From NCBI GenBank assembly GCA_947579605.1, contig OX388307.1, positions 30,915,237 to 30,979,236 of the forward strand: a stretch of 64,000 nt of DNA, written 5' to 3'. Under the pieces are notes generated by a model. That model saw only the letters and a list, made by a program, of their open reading frames with translations, was not told the DNA's origin and made no database searches. The DNA is from Athripsodes cinereus (Eukaryota; Arthropoda; Insecta; Trichoptera; Leptoceridae). A program made the position numbers and the translations under genes. Shown piece by piece: positions 42,115 through 53,588 of this stretch. The stretch's first letter is position 1. Every line of letters begins with the position of its first letter.

Positions 42115-42365
42115 TTATGAATCCCACTCTTTTCTTTAAATATTTTAGTGTTCTGTAAAAGGTGAAAAGTATCGATAAAAAACCATGAAAAGCCATCCAA
42201 TCGTAAACGAGTGATCAAAATTGAACAACACGTGTTAGACATTTGATGCTTTTCATTCAGTGGTGATGCATGCCACCCTTTCCGAATATTTTATATTTTG
42301 GCACAGTGAGCACAAATTGAATGGTCATTACGTGCAATAAATTTTGGGAGAATCTGTGATGGTCC
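42115..42365 (+). repeat. SINE-A copy, strongly diverged
   Basis: ATCCCACTCTTTTCTTTAAA, TTTTAGTGTTCTGTAAAAGG, CAGTGGTGATGCATGCCACC + CTTTCCGAATAT and AATCTGTGATGGTCCT. Confidence 0.6.
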
Positions 42366-42374
42366 TGGCTGGGT

Positions 42375-42620
42375 CATGTTCTGAGAATGTCCAATGATAG
42401 TTGGCCAAAAAGAACATTATTCTTCCGTCCGCAAGGATTCAAACGGCCCGATCGTCGTTCTTTCACAATACACCGTTCCTATAACAGTGACATCAGAGCG
42501 ATGGAAATGTGGTGAGGAGAGGTGACGCAATTGGCGCAAAGTCGCTCCGGATGGAGGAGGCCGGTTTCTGCCCTGTGCTTCCGAGAGGAGCATAGTAGCG
42601 ATGATGATGATGATGATAGA
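42375..42620 (+). pseudogene. RTE-2 LINE C-terminal fragment with GAT tail
   Basis: CTGAGAATGTCCAATGATAG, CGTCCGCAAGGATTCAAACG, GGATGGAGGAGGCCGGTTTC + TGCCCTGTGC and a GATGATGATGATGAT tail at 42600-42617. It lies directly after a SINE-A copy. Confidence 0.78.
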
Positions 42621-43110
42621 CAGAGGTTGAAATAAATGTTTTGTTATGAAATTGATGTTCCTTTCCTACTTCTTTCGTATTTTCAGCCTTCGATGCTTCT
42701 CTCGAGATCACCGGATCACTTGAGATATAAATAAACAAGCATACATAGTTGTGCATATTCTAGAACAAATTAAATTATTAAAGAGATAGATCACAATATA
42801 ACCGTATATTATTAAATTGTATCAATTCGTCATAGAGCACGCTATTCGCTGGTGACCCCATTTCAGGTATTTCCGTAAAGTTTAATAAGATAAATGAAAA
42901 AAGGGCAAGTAATTATTTTCTAAACAAATTGAATTGAATAGCGTTACAAGTTTTTTTAAATTCAGCGTTCTTTGACTTTATGATTTTTAAGGCGGTTGGC
43001 AGCCCAATTGAGACTTATTGAACTTTTAAATTAAATATTCAACAAAAGAAAAAAAAATGTACATACCCACATAAAGTTGCTAAAAAAGTAAATAGTAAAA
43101 AATGTGCATA
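42621..43110. other. Non-coding stretch
   Basis: Nothing recognised; the ORF at 42493-42756 (minus) is antisense to the LINE fragment. Confidence 0.4.
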
Positions 43111-43303
43111 TATATTAAAAAATATTAAAAGTAAAAATACTATAGAATTTTAAATTTATTTATTCACCAGTAACATATGTTTCGGGTTACAGACCCATAT
43201 TCATACAGTATGAATATGGGTCTGTAACCCGAAACATATGTTACTGGTGAATAAATGAATTTAAAATTCTAAAGTATTTTTACTTTTAATATTTTTTAAT
43301 TTA
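43111..43303. repeat. Near-perfect 193-bp palindrome
   Basis: Centre at base 43207. Each arm of 96 bp includes CACCAGTAACATATGTTTCG + GGTTACAGACCC and the complement. The innermost 40 bases of each arm pair without mismatch; mismatches are few further out. No spacer beyond one base. The RNA could form a long hairpin; the DNA a cruciform. Confidence 0.95.
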
Positions 43304-43511
43304 ATAATGGAGTTTTACTCATTAAGTGAAAACAAAATCAGTACATATATATACATTAAATACAAAGACAGAATTATCCATTTCTCTGCTATCGCGCCGT
43401 GTCCCTAGTAGGAGATTTAATATCTCTCAATAACTTTTCCAATTACTCAATATCTCAGCTTTTATATGTTAACCCTTAAATGCATGATTTTTTGTATTGC
43501 ATTTAAAAAAA

Positions 43512-43758
43512 ATCCCGTGGAGCACCCGGTAAAGAATTGGTCTCCCACTCTTCTCCGTAAGTTTTCGAGTGTCCTGTAAAAGGCAGGTGTTCGAAAAAAT
43601 AAGACATTTTACATCTTAAATTCGGCGATGTGGTTTGCCACCCATCCTGAATGTCTTAATTTTATATTGGCACGGACAAGTCAGCTTGCATGTTTTATAT
43701 GCAGCTGGTCTGCTGGCTACCCCACTTGTGGGATATGCCGTGATGGTATAGTAGTAGT
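43512..43758 (+). repeat. SINE-A copy, full length, best preserved
   Basis: Starts CCCGTGGAGCACCCGGTAAA and ends CTACCCCACTTGTGGGATAT + GCCGTGATGGTATAGTAGTA. It defines the family consensus: 247 bp, terminal CCCCAC/GTGGG hairpin, TAG tail. The GTGTTCGAA near base 43590 could be a remnant B box, but an A box is not evident. Confidence 0.93.
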
Positions 43759-44665
43759 ATTTAAAAAAAATTATGATACATATTGAGGTGTAGTTTAAGG
43801 TAAAAATAATTAAAAAAAACAATGACACAAAAAAGTACATTTTTTAAAGGAAAATTAGTACAATGGAAATTTCCCCCACCACGGGTCTGTCAGCTGGGAA
43901 AAAAAATTACGAAGTAATATGGAATTGTATGTCTATGAAATTATAAAAACAATTATAAATTTTTGATTTTTCTCCTTGAAAAAGATGATATATGGGTGAG
44001 AAATTCAACAGCAAAATATCAAAAACGTAAAACATGCGCTACGAAAATTGCTACTGACACAATTCATAGACAAAAAGGTTGATACAGTTTTTATTTTTAC
44101 TTAAAACCATTAAATAATTAACAGACTAAAAAAAATATGCCATTGCCGTTAAAAATAAAAAATTATAACAAAATATTTAGTATGATGGAAATTTTCATCA
44201 CAATGCATTTAAGGGAGACGTGGTTCGACGAGACGAATATTTTGGTATCAATATCTCATTTAAAAACAAAAATTGCGCATAGGAGGTTTCATGGATCCAC
44301 CAACGATACATTGTCCGCAAATAGAAATTTCATAATAATTAGCCTGAGATCCAAAGAAGCATCTTGCCGACCTTGAAGAGGAGAGATCGTGACCTCTTGA
44401 GACATTGTCAGGTCAGAAGGTCGACACTTTGGACCTAATAGGTACTATGTTAAGAACTAATAATGAACGTTGGTAGTAAAACGTTTCTCTTACTAATCAT
44501 AAATTTTATAATATACATTACAATATATTGTATAGTCAATAAAAATAATACATCGCAACATGTATAAACTCTTCACACAGATCGAGTTAATCTACTTCTT
44601 CTTCGAATGTTTAGAATATTTACTAATTTTTTTATTGTTTAACAGGATTTGGGTGCAGATGACAA
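43759..44665. other. Non-coding stretch
   Basis: The 79-codon ORF at 44137-44376 has no family resemblance. Nothing recognised. Confidence 0.4.
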
Positions 44666-44669
44666 AACC

Positions 44670-44937
44670 AATCAGAAACCTCGATTGGAGAACCATGTCT
44701 ACACAATGTAACATTGTGTAGAATCTAATCGTAAGAAGTGAGAAAGGTGTCCCAACGCTTACGAGTTGGCTCAAGGCTGGCTTAAGTGATCACTTTCGGT
44801 GGTGTCCATGGACAACGTTCACCAATTCCACCATTCTCACTGTCACGATGTAAGGTCCACCAATCGAGAGTCTTCCGATTAGATTCTACACAATGTTGCA
44901 TTGTGTTGACATGGTTCTCCAATCGAGGTTTCTGATT
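44670..44937. mobile_element. Foldback element with 67-bp inverted arms
   Basis: Left arm AATCAGAAACCTCGATTGGA + GAACCATGTC, and its inverse GACATGGTTCTCCAATCGAG + GTTTCTGATT on the right. Each arm holds its own small palindrome CTACACAATGTAACATTGTG + TAG. The 135-bp spacer has no ORF. CTTCTTCTTC lies outside both ends. Confidence 0.85.
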
Positions 44938-45086
44938 ACTTCTTCTTCTTTTTCGTGTTGTAGATCATCAATCTGTTAGTTTGGAAGTTGTTGCCTCTTG
45001 TGATGCTGAAGACCAGCTGTCTTTCTGGTGGTCTTCCTCGGGGCCGTGAACCGACTGATGTTTTCTTTGCAACTATGTATATGTAC

Positions 45087-45243
45087 GATTCTGTTTTCAT
45101 CTAGCTAATCCCGAACTAAAATATAAATAATGGGTACTAACGTGACGATACAATGCATGCAACAAAAACATGTAACAACCAGGCCCAGGGTATTTTGTAA
45201 AAGGGTAGTTTTTTATTATGCTCTGACCGGAAATCGAACCTGG
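45087..45243 (-). repeat. SINE-E copy, 5'-truncated
   Basis: Minus strand: B box CAGGTTCGATTTCCGGTCAG, CCTGGGCCTGGTTGTTACAT, ATCGTCACGTTAGTACCCAT and TTCGGGATTAGCTAGATG, in step with 28890-29055. Confidence 0.75.
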
Positions 45244-45261
45244 GAACTTAAAATATTTTTT

Positions 45262-45478
45262 GGTGGAGTCCCCGCAAAGAATAGATGTTCTACATTTTTC
45301 AGTTAATTTTCGAATATCCTGTAAAAAACTAATATTTGTAAAATATCAGACATAAGGTATGCCACCCATCCTAGATGTCTAAACGATTATTGATACATAG
45401 GATTTGGGATGCATGTTTATTATACGCTGTTAGTAAGCTGGTTATCCCACTTATGAGGAATGCCATGATGGTATGAAT
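45262..45478 (+). repeat. SINE-A copy, diverged
   Basis: GTGGAGTCCCCGCAAAGAAT, TTTTCGAATATCCTGTAAAA, GGTATGCCACCCATCCTAGA and CCCACTTATGAGGAATGCCA + TGATGGTAT. Confidence 0.8.
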
Positions 45479-45635
45479 CAATTAATGAAAACAGAGAAAA
45501 TGTCTTATTCGTGGTATTTCAAGAATACTTAACTGCCTTTTTACAGCACACAGTAACACTTATAGAAAAGAGTAGGAGCTATATTTTTTGCCGATAATTC
45601 CTCGGAACTGTATAATCTATATAATTCAAATAAAA

Positions 45636-45815
45636 CGAGTTCGTCGGTAGCCTGGAGGTAGAGTTTCGGCCTCGTGAACATGGGGTCCGTGGTTCGATAC
45701 CAGGTGCCGGCAAACTCCCCTTTCACGACACAAGCTTTTAGTAGCTTACTGTGAAAAGTGTATAAGGTTGTATTTGGGTTTATAACAACAGATATATCTA
45801 TATTTTAAAAAAAAA
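45636..45815 (+). repeat. SINE-B copy, full length
   Basis: CGAGTTCGTCGGTAGCCTGG, B box CGTGGTTCGATACCAGGTGC, CACAAGCTTTTAGTAGCTTA and TTTGGGTTTATAACAACAGA + TATATC + poly-A. Confidence 0.92.
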
Positions 45816-45990
45816 CACAGTTTGTAGTTAACTTCCAAATGACTTTTATTAACTTCGCATTCGAAAACTCTTGGCTTAATATAAATATATAGAGTTAATT
45901 AAAGTCATTTAGAAGCTAACAACATACTGTGTTTATTTTCAATTTATCTTCAAATGGTCTTCCAACAAGTATCTTCGGTCAATAACATCG
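45808..45990. repeat. Penelope-like tail in inverted and direct copies
   Basis: CACAGTTTGTAGTTAACTTC + CAAATGACTTTTATTAACTT (inverted) and AAGTCATTTAGAAGCTAACA + ACATACTGTG (direct) face each other, matching the tail at 35000-35045. CCAACAAGTATCTTCGGTCA at 45962 also matches 35070. Confidence 0.6.
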
Positions 45991-46570
45991 AAATCTATAT
46001 AAGTAATTAAAGTCTTAATTACATCTTCGCGATAATCAAAATTGTTTGTTAATTACCAAATATTTGATATACTAAATAAAATGTGGGCATACATAGTCAG
46101 TGCAATTAAACAAATAATAATGACTTGATTGGTTGGTAGCTGAAAGAATGTTGTGTTCAATTCATTAATGATGGTGCAAAGTGCGGACTTCACCAAAATA
46201 ACGAACTTGTTTTCGTAAACTTTTACTTTCTTTCATCGTACCTACTATAAGACTTGTAAGTCGCCTATAGGGTAACTGTAAATAATTTGGAGATGTTAAT
46301 AATTAAAATAATAATAAAATAATGAATGATAGAAAATTTAGATAAGTTAAAAAAAAATTACGCCTTTAAGATAAACTTTCCATCTGTATACATTGATTGT
46401 TTTTGATGTGAATGTATTTGTTTTTGGAAAAAAACACGTAGTCCGTGTATGATAAAAAATAAATAAGCAAGAATTGTGATTTAGATTAGGGCTGTTACTC
46501 GCAACGTGGATCTTGTTAAGTATTTAAGAACATCAAATTGCCGCTCTTTTAAAAAACTGTTTAGTATCAA
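45991..46570. other. Non-coding stretch
   Basis: Nothing recognised. Confidence 0.4.
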
Positions 46571-46574
46571 GGGT

Positions 46575-46745
46575 ACCAACTATTAGTTAAAATATTCCAC
46601 TCATTATTGCTGGCCGGTCGGCTCTTCAGGCTTTTTTCAGTATGGGGCCTCCGGTGTGGACAAGATTTGCTAAGTGAACAATTTCGGATTAATGGAAGTT
46701 TCCAGACTTCTACGCTATCCGAGTAGCCGATAGGACTCCTTCATT
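46575..46745 (+). repeat. Element with LINE-C-like head and end
   Basis: AAAATATTCCACTCATTATT + GCTGGCCGGTCGG head; GACTTCTACGCTATCCGAGT and GACTCCTTCATTAG end. Compare 12408 and 32520. Confidence 0.5.
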
Positions 46746-47741
46746 AGTAAAAACAAAACAATTTTACAGGGCCACAGGGGGTTAGTCCCGTGAAAAAGTT
46801 AATATAGACAATAGACATGTCATATGTTCACTTCTTTAACATTAATATCCACCAAGTATGAATGTATGTAGCATTGGTCAGTAATTTTCAATAGACTTTT
46901 TTAATACTGTAGACTCTCAGTTAGATTGTCAATTTACGGTCAGTTCCAATAATCTATCTATTACTATCGGATAAAATCTACTGTGTTATATATTTTCTTC
47001 AATAGATTTTCACTGATAGTAATTTATTTTATTCTAAATTGTACATTAATTACAATATTTCAAATCAATACAAAGTATCATTAAAATATCAATTTTACAA
47101 TTCAATGTACACGGTGACAACATTAGTGAAAACCGTAGTTTTATTCATTACATTTTTCGTCGGAAGCACACCCCAGAATCTAGAAGTTTACTTATTTACA
47201 GTATTCTTTCTAAATTCTCAACCAACAATAAAATGTACAATTTTAGAAATATGACGTAAAAATCAATGGTTTAAATAAGAAAGTGTATGTATAATTTCTA
47301 ATATTTCTTAAAGCATAATTTGCCATCACGACAAATGAAATTACCTGTAATGTAATAACAAAGTAACACACTGATCACCTTGTGACTACATACAATACAA
47401 GAGCTTTAAACAACTTTTGCTTCCACAACTTTAGATATACGTATAATATAATTAATACTGATAATAATATGTAAGAAGTATTATGTATCTACATGTTTGT
47501 ATGGCGGGTTCATTTACTTTGCATGAAATGATGAAAACTGGTTAAAGATGAAAGGAAAAAGTTGTAATAACAGCTGGTCGATGGAATCCATATTACTATA
47601 CATATGTAGCTGAAAAATATGTTTAAAATATCTATATAAATAATTTTCACTTTTTAAAACATTATCGAAAATTATTTTTACTAAAACGGGCGGATTTATC
47701 ATCATAATTTTCCGAGAGGACTTGGTGTTTTTCTTGACAAA
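46746..47741. other. Non-coding stretch
   Basis: Short ORFs at 47039-47254 and 47514-47768 are not supported. Nothing recognised. Confidence 0.4.
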
Positions 47742-47951
47742 AGGGTTACTCTTGTCAAAACTAAACACGTTCTTAATCTTGTCTTAATCTTGATCATACG
47801 ACGCACGAAGGGACTATGGTCAAAAACACCGCGCTACCGCTAATGCGCGATCGGTTTGCGTGTATTTTTGGCCAATAGTCACTTCGTGCGTCATATGATC
47901 AAGATCAAGACTAGATTAAGATCGTGTTTAGTTTTGTCAAGAGTAGCCCTG
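47742..47951. mobile_element. MITE-Z copy, 210 bp, strongly self-complementary
   Basis: Ends GGGTTACTCTTGTCAAAACT and AGTTTTGTCAAGAGTAGCCC. Arms continue with TCTTGATCATACGACGCACG and GTGCGTCATATGATCAAGAT, so about 90 bp on each side pair around a CGCGCTACCGCTAATGCGCG centre. Confidence 0.88.
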
Positions 47952-48179
47952 CTGTCCTGTGGAACCGCCTATCAGTTTTAGTGAAGGAAAATCAGCCAAT
48001 TAACATTTTTTATTTTTTTTTATTTATTTCCAGAAATAAAACAACAACAAAAAAATTACTATTACAAAAATCTACTAACTAAACATTACTTATATCTCAA
48101 AACACTTGACTTGAGTCCGTTCTGAGGCAGTAATTTAGAAGCAAATTAAGGACTGCACTGTTTGCTTGTGCCCTTTCGA

Positions 48180-48330
48180 CGGTCTAAATACTGTGAAATA
48201 GAGCCAAAATCAAGGTTTTTATCAGCATCATGCCTAACTATGGTGCATCGGATAAATGAAAGATAAACGAAATTCCCTAGATTTCTTCCCTATCCGGGTG
48301 GTCGGTGGATCTCCTTTAATTGTCTGAATG
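48180..48330 (+). repeat. LINE-C-like 3' end
   Basis: GGATAAATGAAAGATAAACG, TTCTTCCCTATCCGGGTGGT + CGGTGGATCTCCTTTAAT; same end as 32765-32825. Confidence 0.5.
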
Positions 48331-48935
48331 TTTACTAGATATGGGTAAAGTAGTCAATTAATTATCTGACGAGAAGAGAAGAGTTTTTTTTAATGATTTT
48401 CGGAGTATTCCGACTCAAGGAAGTGCAAATGAGATCAAAATCAAAATCCCTATTATTCACGAGATATCATAATTCCTAAAATGTGCTCCTGTGGTGATTT
48501 TAGACAAATCGGCACGTTTTAAAATAAATAACAATTATTATTAAAAGCAAATTTGAGATTTAATTTATTCTCTTACACCTTCAGTTTCTAATGTGAAGCG
48601 ATTATTTCAATACTATATTATACTCTACACACATCATTACCATAACCTATAACAATACCATAACATTATATTACCTACTGCATTTTATGAATACATTATA
48701 CCACACTAAGAAAACTAATGTTAACAGTAACACCGAATACCTCAAAACAGTATTCATGAAAAATGCACATTTAGCCATACCTCACTAGTCAAGACTAGTC
48801 TGAGAATAGTTATATCTTTACCCACTAAAGAATTTGTTCTATGATAATATATAAAAGCGTTTTCTAGGAGCAGGGAAACAGCAATGTACAAAAAAAACTA
48901 CCTTATAAGGTGTCATTTTTCCATCTTTTACTACT
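48331..48935. other. Non-coding stretch
   Basis: Nothing recognised. Confidence 0.4.
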
Positions 48936-48939
48936 GTAC

Positions 48940-49165
48940 CAAAACGACATAATATATTCCACAAGTGGCGTAGTAGTAGACGAGCAGCATGTCGTAAATA
49001 TGCAAGCTATCTTCTCCATGTCAACAAAAAATTAAAACATTCAAGACGGGCGGCAAACCTCATCACTGAATTTAAGAAGTAAAATGTCTTTATTTTTCGA
49101 ACACCTACCTTTTATAAAACACTTGATAACTTATGGAAAAGCAATTCTTTGTTGGATACTCACCA
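48940..49165 (-). repeat. SINE-A copy
   Basis: Minus strand: CTTTTCCATAAGTTATCAAG, GTTCGAAAAATAAAGACATT, GAGGTTTGCCGCCCGTCTTG, GACATGGAGAAGATAGCTTG and CCACTTGTGGAATATATTAT. Confidence 0.85.
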
Positions 49166-49241
49166 CGCACGAAATCAATAAATAACAACACGGATTTAAA
49201 TTTTCCATAAAAATATTTTTTTTCTTTATAGCTTTTATTCT

Positions 49242-49515
49242 ATGGTTGTATGTATATATGGTGAGTTACAATCTATTGGGTTGGTCTGTGACGAGTTTAG
49301 GTTTTCATCTTCATTCCTCTCTATTTTCTACCAGTCTCTTTATATTATGTGCCACAGTTCATGTTCTTCTCTTGATCCATATAGGTGTCTCTTGTCGGCC
49401 TTTACAATTTTTGCCTTCGGTCTTGCCCTCCGCGATGAAGATGTGTCAAACACATTTGAAAGCCGGGAATAAGTCAACAGGACATGAATTAAGAATAACG
49501 CTAATTTCTCTTTGA
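49242..49515. other. Unexplained ORF pair, possibly a LINE or LTR-element remnant
   Basis: Two overlapping plus-strand frames (76 and 89 codons) and a more GC-rich composition than its neighbours suggest old coding sequence. On the minus strand a basic stretch SSSRRARPKAKIVKADKRHL appears. I cannot assign it. Confidence 0.25.
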
Positions 49516-49964
49516 AAGTAACGTATTACACTAATTCAGACATAACATATGGAATAGATATTACTCCATGATTGTCAAAAAGCGGAAATTACGTGTATTA
49601 TTATTGCCTCTATGAAGTTCTTAAGTTGCCATGTTTTGATTTGAATAATATCATTCTATCTGCATAATATACAGTCGAGAACTTTCACTCTTATTCAAAA
49701 ACCTGTTTATCGAAGTTATTCTTAATAATAATAAAATAACAAAATCATCTGGAAGTACATGATATGCATATTATAGTGGTAATTACAGTTTGTATAGCTG
49801 TAATTTAATTATTTTATAGGCATCTAAAGTTGAATTTAATGTAAGCTTTCAATGAAATCTCTTACATTAACGATTTGATCTTCTGCGATTCCATAAATTC
49901 ACTACGAAATTCAGTTTGTTAAAAGATATTGTCATTCTTTTGCAAAAGTTTGCTGTCTTTTTAT

Positions 49965-50110
49965 GGATAACACTCCGACACTCTTTTCTGCAATTTTTCG
50001 AGTGACATGTAAAATAAAGGTTTTCGTAAACCATTATCAATAAGATATTTAACATCTTTAGCTCGTGAATAAGGTATTTATTAGCCTCCTGAATGTCCTA
50101 TTTTTATTGC
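49965..50110 (+). repeat. SINE-A copy, diverged
   Basis: GACACTCTTTTCTGCAATTT, TTCGAGTGACATGTAAAATA, AAGGTTTTCGTAAACC and CCTCCTGAATGTCCTATTTT. Confidence 0.65.
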
Positions 50111-50334
50111 ATTTAGAGTAAATTGTGCATCTTCAAAATAATCTACGTTAGTGGAGGTCTCAAAATATTAACCAAAAGAAACGCACTCGTCTTCACAATC
50201 AACATATTGTTCAAACTCTCTTTTGCAGCAAGCAAGAAAGTAGTCCCGATGCTTACGAATTATCTTTGTCTGGCATACCTAATATGAAAATATTAAATTA
50301 CTCTACTATCTTATACCTACTATACTACACCTTC

Positions 50335-50402
50335 ACAACGTACCACGTGATCGAGCCATGTGGTTTTCGGACGCCCGCGCTTTCTCACACCTCCTTTATC
50401 AA
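50335..50402 (-). pseudogene. RTE-1 LINE fragment
   Basis: Minus strand reads GVRKRGRPKTTWLDHVV, the 'G-R-P-x-T-T-W-L-D-H-V' phrase of RTE-1 (28055-28330). Only about 20 codons. Confidence 0.6.
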
Positions 50403-50728
50403 ATTAGTTTTTTGTAATTTATTTTTTCGTTAAAATTTTCTTTGATTCCAAAACATTCATGTCTTTAGTGTGTTTGAATATGTTGAGCTTTGAAAAAATA
50501 AAAAAAACTATCGCAAATGTCGAGGTAGTCACATGTTTAAAATCAGCTTTAATTCATTTTCTAGCCTTAACATTCATTTTAACGGGTTTTACACGATCTT
50601 AAACCGTCAATAGTTATAAAATATTATTACCAAATGTTATATAAATCATAATATTAGATAAATCATACGCACTAACTAAAGATACCAAAGTAACTTTATT
50701 AAACTTTATTAGTGGGTACATCCTGTAC

Positions 50729-51522
50729 CAATGGCGTCGCTAGACTTTTTAAATCGATTGTGCTTAAGTAATAAATATTCATTATTATTATTGATATCAC
50801 GTACTTTTAAATGCAAGTTATGTCCAGGAAAGTTTGCAACTGGGGTGGTAGATATTTCAGATTTCGATTTCATCTCATTTATTTATAAGACAATAAACGG
50901 TACAATCCTTTTACAATATAACTTTCCAATTCACCACAATCTTGCAGTCAAAACAAAAACATATATATTAAATGAATAATAATAATAAACTTTATTGCAC
51001 AAAAAGAATCGTACATAATTACCAAGTTATATAACAATGTGATACAAAAATGATAATATTATTGTGCAATGGGCGAGTTTATCGCAGAAGCGATATCTTC
51101 CAACTAACCCATGAAAGACATTAGTGAGATTTTTCTTCTTTTTGTACTTTTAAATTTCCTTTATTCATTAATGGGTAAGAGTGGATACTTTACTGGTGTA
51201 TTTGTTGCTCATTGTGTACACTTGTGATATTTTTTGTTTCGACTGTCTATATCCTTATTTTGATGAATAAAATAAATTTCAAAAATAAAATAAAAGACAA
51301 CACATTCGAATATACATAATAATAAAAAAAACGTATTTATCTATTTGTTTCATTTATTTATTGCCAAAATGAAACACATATTGGCATAACAGCCAAAATG
51401 CCATTCTGACCACACTGGTTAGGAACTAACTTACACTAAGTTAGGAGTACAATTTTTTTTGTCAAGGATGCAATTGCTATAGCATTTGTTGGCATTTTGC
51501 ATGTATGACAAGTACACCACTG
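50729..51522 (+). mobile_element. hAT-H non-autonomous element, copy 3 (794 bp)
   Basis: Begins CAATGGCGTCGCTAGACTTT and ends GCATGTATGACAAGTACACC + ACTG. Octamers TCCTGTAC (50721-50728) and TCCTGCAT (51523-51530) agree at 6 of 8. A LINE-F tail (50985-51115) lies inside. Confidence 0.75.
50985..51115 (-). repeat. LINE-F 3' tail inside hAT-H
   Basis: Minus strand: GTTAGTTGGAAGATATCGCT, TCTGCGATAAACTCGCCCAT and a TTATTATTATTCATTTAATA-like end in reverse. Confidence 0.6.
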
Positions 51523-51530
51523 TCCTGCAT

Positions 51531-53588
51531 CTACCTTTCAAAGTAAATGGTACATTTCAAGTGCGGTGTTAACATATAAAATTTTATCTTATTTATATGT
51601 GGTTCAAGCTTGTGGGTTTAAGCTCACTCCAATCAATTTCTCTTCGTGATTATCAATCAGTTAAGTATCTACTTATTAATTCGTTGAAATTATTTTGCAG
51701 CCGGCAAGGTGAACCATTGGAGACTGTAGATATAACGACTACCCACGACCTCTGTACACTTAGTTTATTTTCTTTTCTTTAACATAAATTTACTAAAAAT
51801 GCTGTCATTATGTTGTTACAATTATCTTCGTAAGGCGCAGTATTCCATTTTCAAATATCTATAGTAGTGACGTCATCACGAGTTTTCACTCAGTGTAATA
51901 GCATAGGTGAACCATAACACCTCTTAAAAACATTTACACATGTCAATATACCTTTACCAAAAGATGGATACATATTAATTGCCAAGTCTATATATTTTTA
52001 CGTAGATCTACGTACTTTTGTTCCCATTTGGTAATTTATTCACTTTTGGCCTAATCTACGAAATTATGTTCTCGAATGTACTTACTACATAAGAAAACCG
52101 TGGAGTTTGTTTAAAATGATAAATTCAGTAATTTTGAGTGAAAAGGAAATCACATCATTTTGAAATTTTACCAAATTCGGGTAACTTCTTTCCTAAATCC
52201 ACCGATTTTTAGTCTGATCTACGTCTTTTTTAAAAGTGGTGTTGGAAACACTGGTTAGGTACTCAATATCCCATAAACATAAAGACAATAAGCATATCAA
52301 AAGTATTTTTTTGTGATAAACCATCATTTTAGCGAGAATATGAGCTGCGGGTTGTGCGCGCTGCTGAAGTAAGTCGCACACAACAGAACACAATGCAAAG
52401 CTTTGATGCAAACCAATTCAAAGGATTGTATTCCGAGTGAGGTCTAATGTACCTGAGTAATTTGGTCACTAAAGGTACTAACAAGATTGGTACAGTTAAT
52501 AAGAAATATTCAACCTTGCCATATTAAAATTGATATCACACGATAATAAATAAATAAATCATTATTAACAACAATATGTAGGTACTATTTATAAACATAC
52601 AAACTTTATATAATTTATTTACAACTTTACCTATGCAAGGTCAGTGTTGTATTTTTTATCATTGTATTTTTATTTTAAAAATATTACCTACATATTCTAT
52701 ATAATTCTCCATGTCCGTATTCATAAAGAATTTCAACAATTCATTAAAGTTTGTAAAAATAAAATACAATTACTCTTGCTGTGTGTAATGATATTTACTT
52801 TGTGTAAACCTATATACGGAATTTAGATGAATTGATTTTTAATTGAATCTAAGGTTGCAAGTGCAACAAGGAAATAAATGTTGATTTCGTGTAATATTTG
52901 AAGACGATCTTTGATCTTTTAATATCATAAACCATAAAAATATAAGTTAAACGGATTACAAGAAATATCAAGTGTCTGCATTTGACGGTTGAAGTTACAC
53001 AGAAAGGATCACTAATGTGAGTGCTAAGTAGGAATTACGTGGCACACGTATGTATGTTTGGGCTATTGTTGATATATGCTAGTCTCAATTTTATTTTATT
53101 TTGTTTTTATTTTTTAGTTTTAATTTTAATTTAAAGGTTTGATATGTATATCCTGTTGTTACAAAAGGATTATTCTAGAACAGAGTTAGTTTACCTAGTT
53201 GGATAATCCTATTTCTTTCTTTTGTCTATTGCATGATTGGATTTGTTGACATATAAATAAAAAAATGATTATATGAAGTACGATTTCTTATAATAGTCCA
53301 GTTGACAAATTTTGTAATAAATCTAACTATGATTTTTACACTATAAAATGAGAAAATAAAAAAGCACATGTCAAATAATCGCAAAAGACATTTAAACGAG
53401 GGGTCCATTTCTTTCAGTTTCCCTGAAAATGTAACTTTCCATGATGACACTTTTTCAACAAATTATTAACGGAATCTGAACTTATTAGAAGTTAACTTAA
53501 CTCATATGCCCTTCAACCACCACCCACCTCCATTCAGAGCGTCTCGTAAGTGCTGATACTTTGCTTTTTCTTTGACATTTTTTGTGCT
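51531..53588. other. Long non-coding stretch
   Basis: AT-rich, no shared repeat noticed. Short ORFs (51597-51782, 52193-52411, 52644-52826, 53226-53450) lack any family resemblance. Confidence 0.45.

Noticed and set aside
42493..42756. 87-codon minus-strand ORF
   Set aside because: It is antisense to an RTE-2 LINE fragment and its GAT tail, which encodes the HHHHH run.
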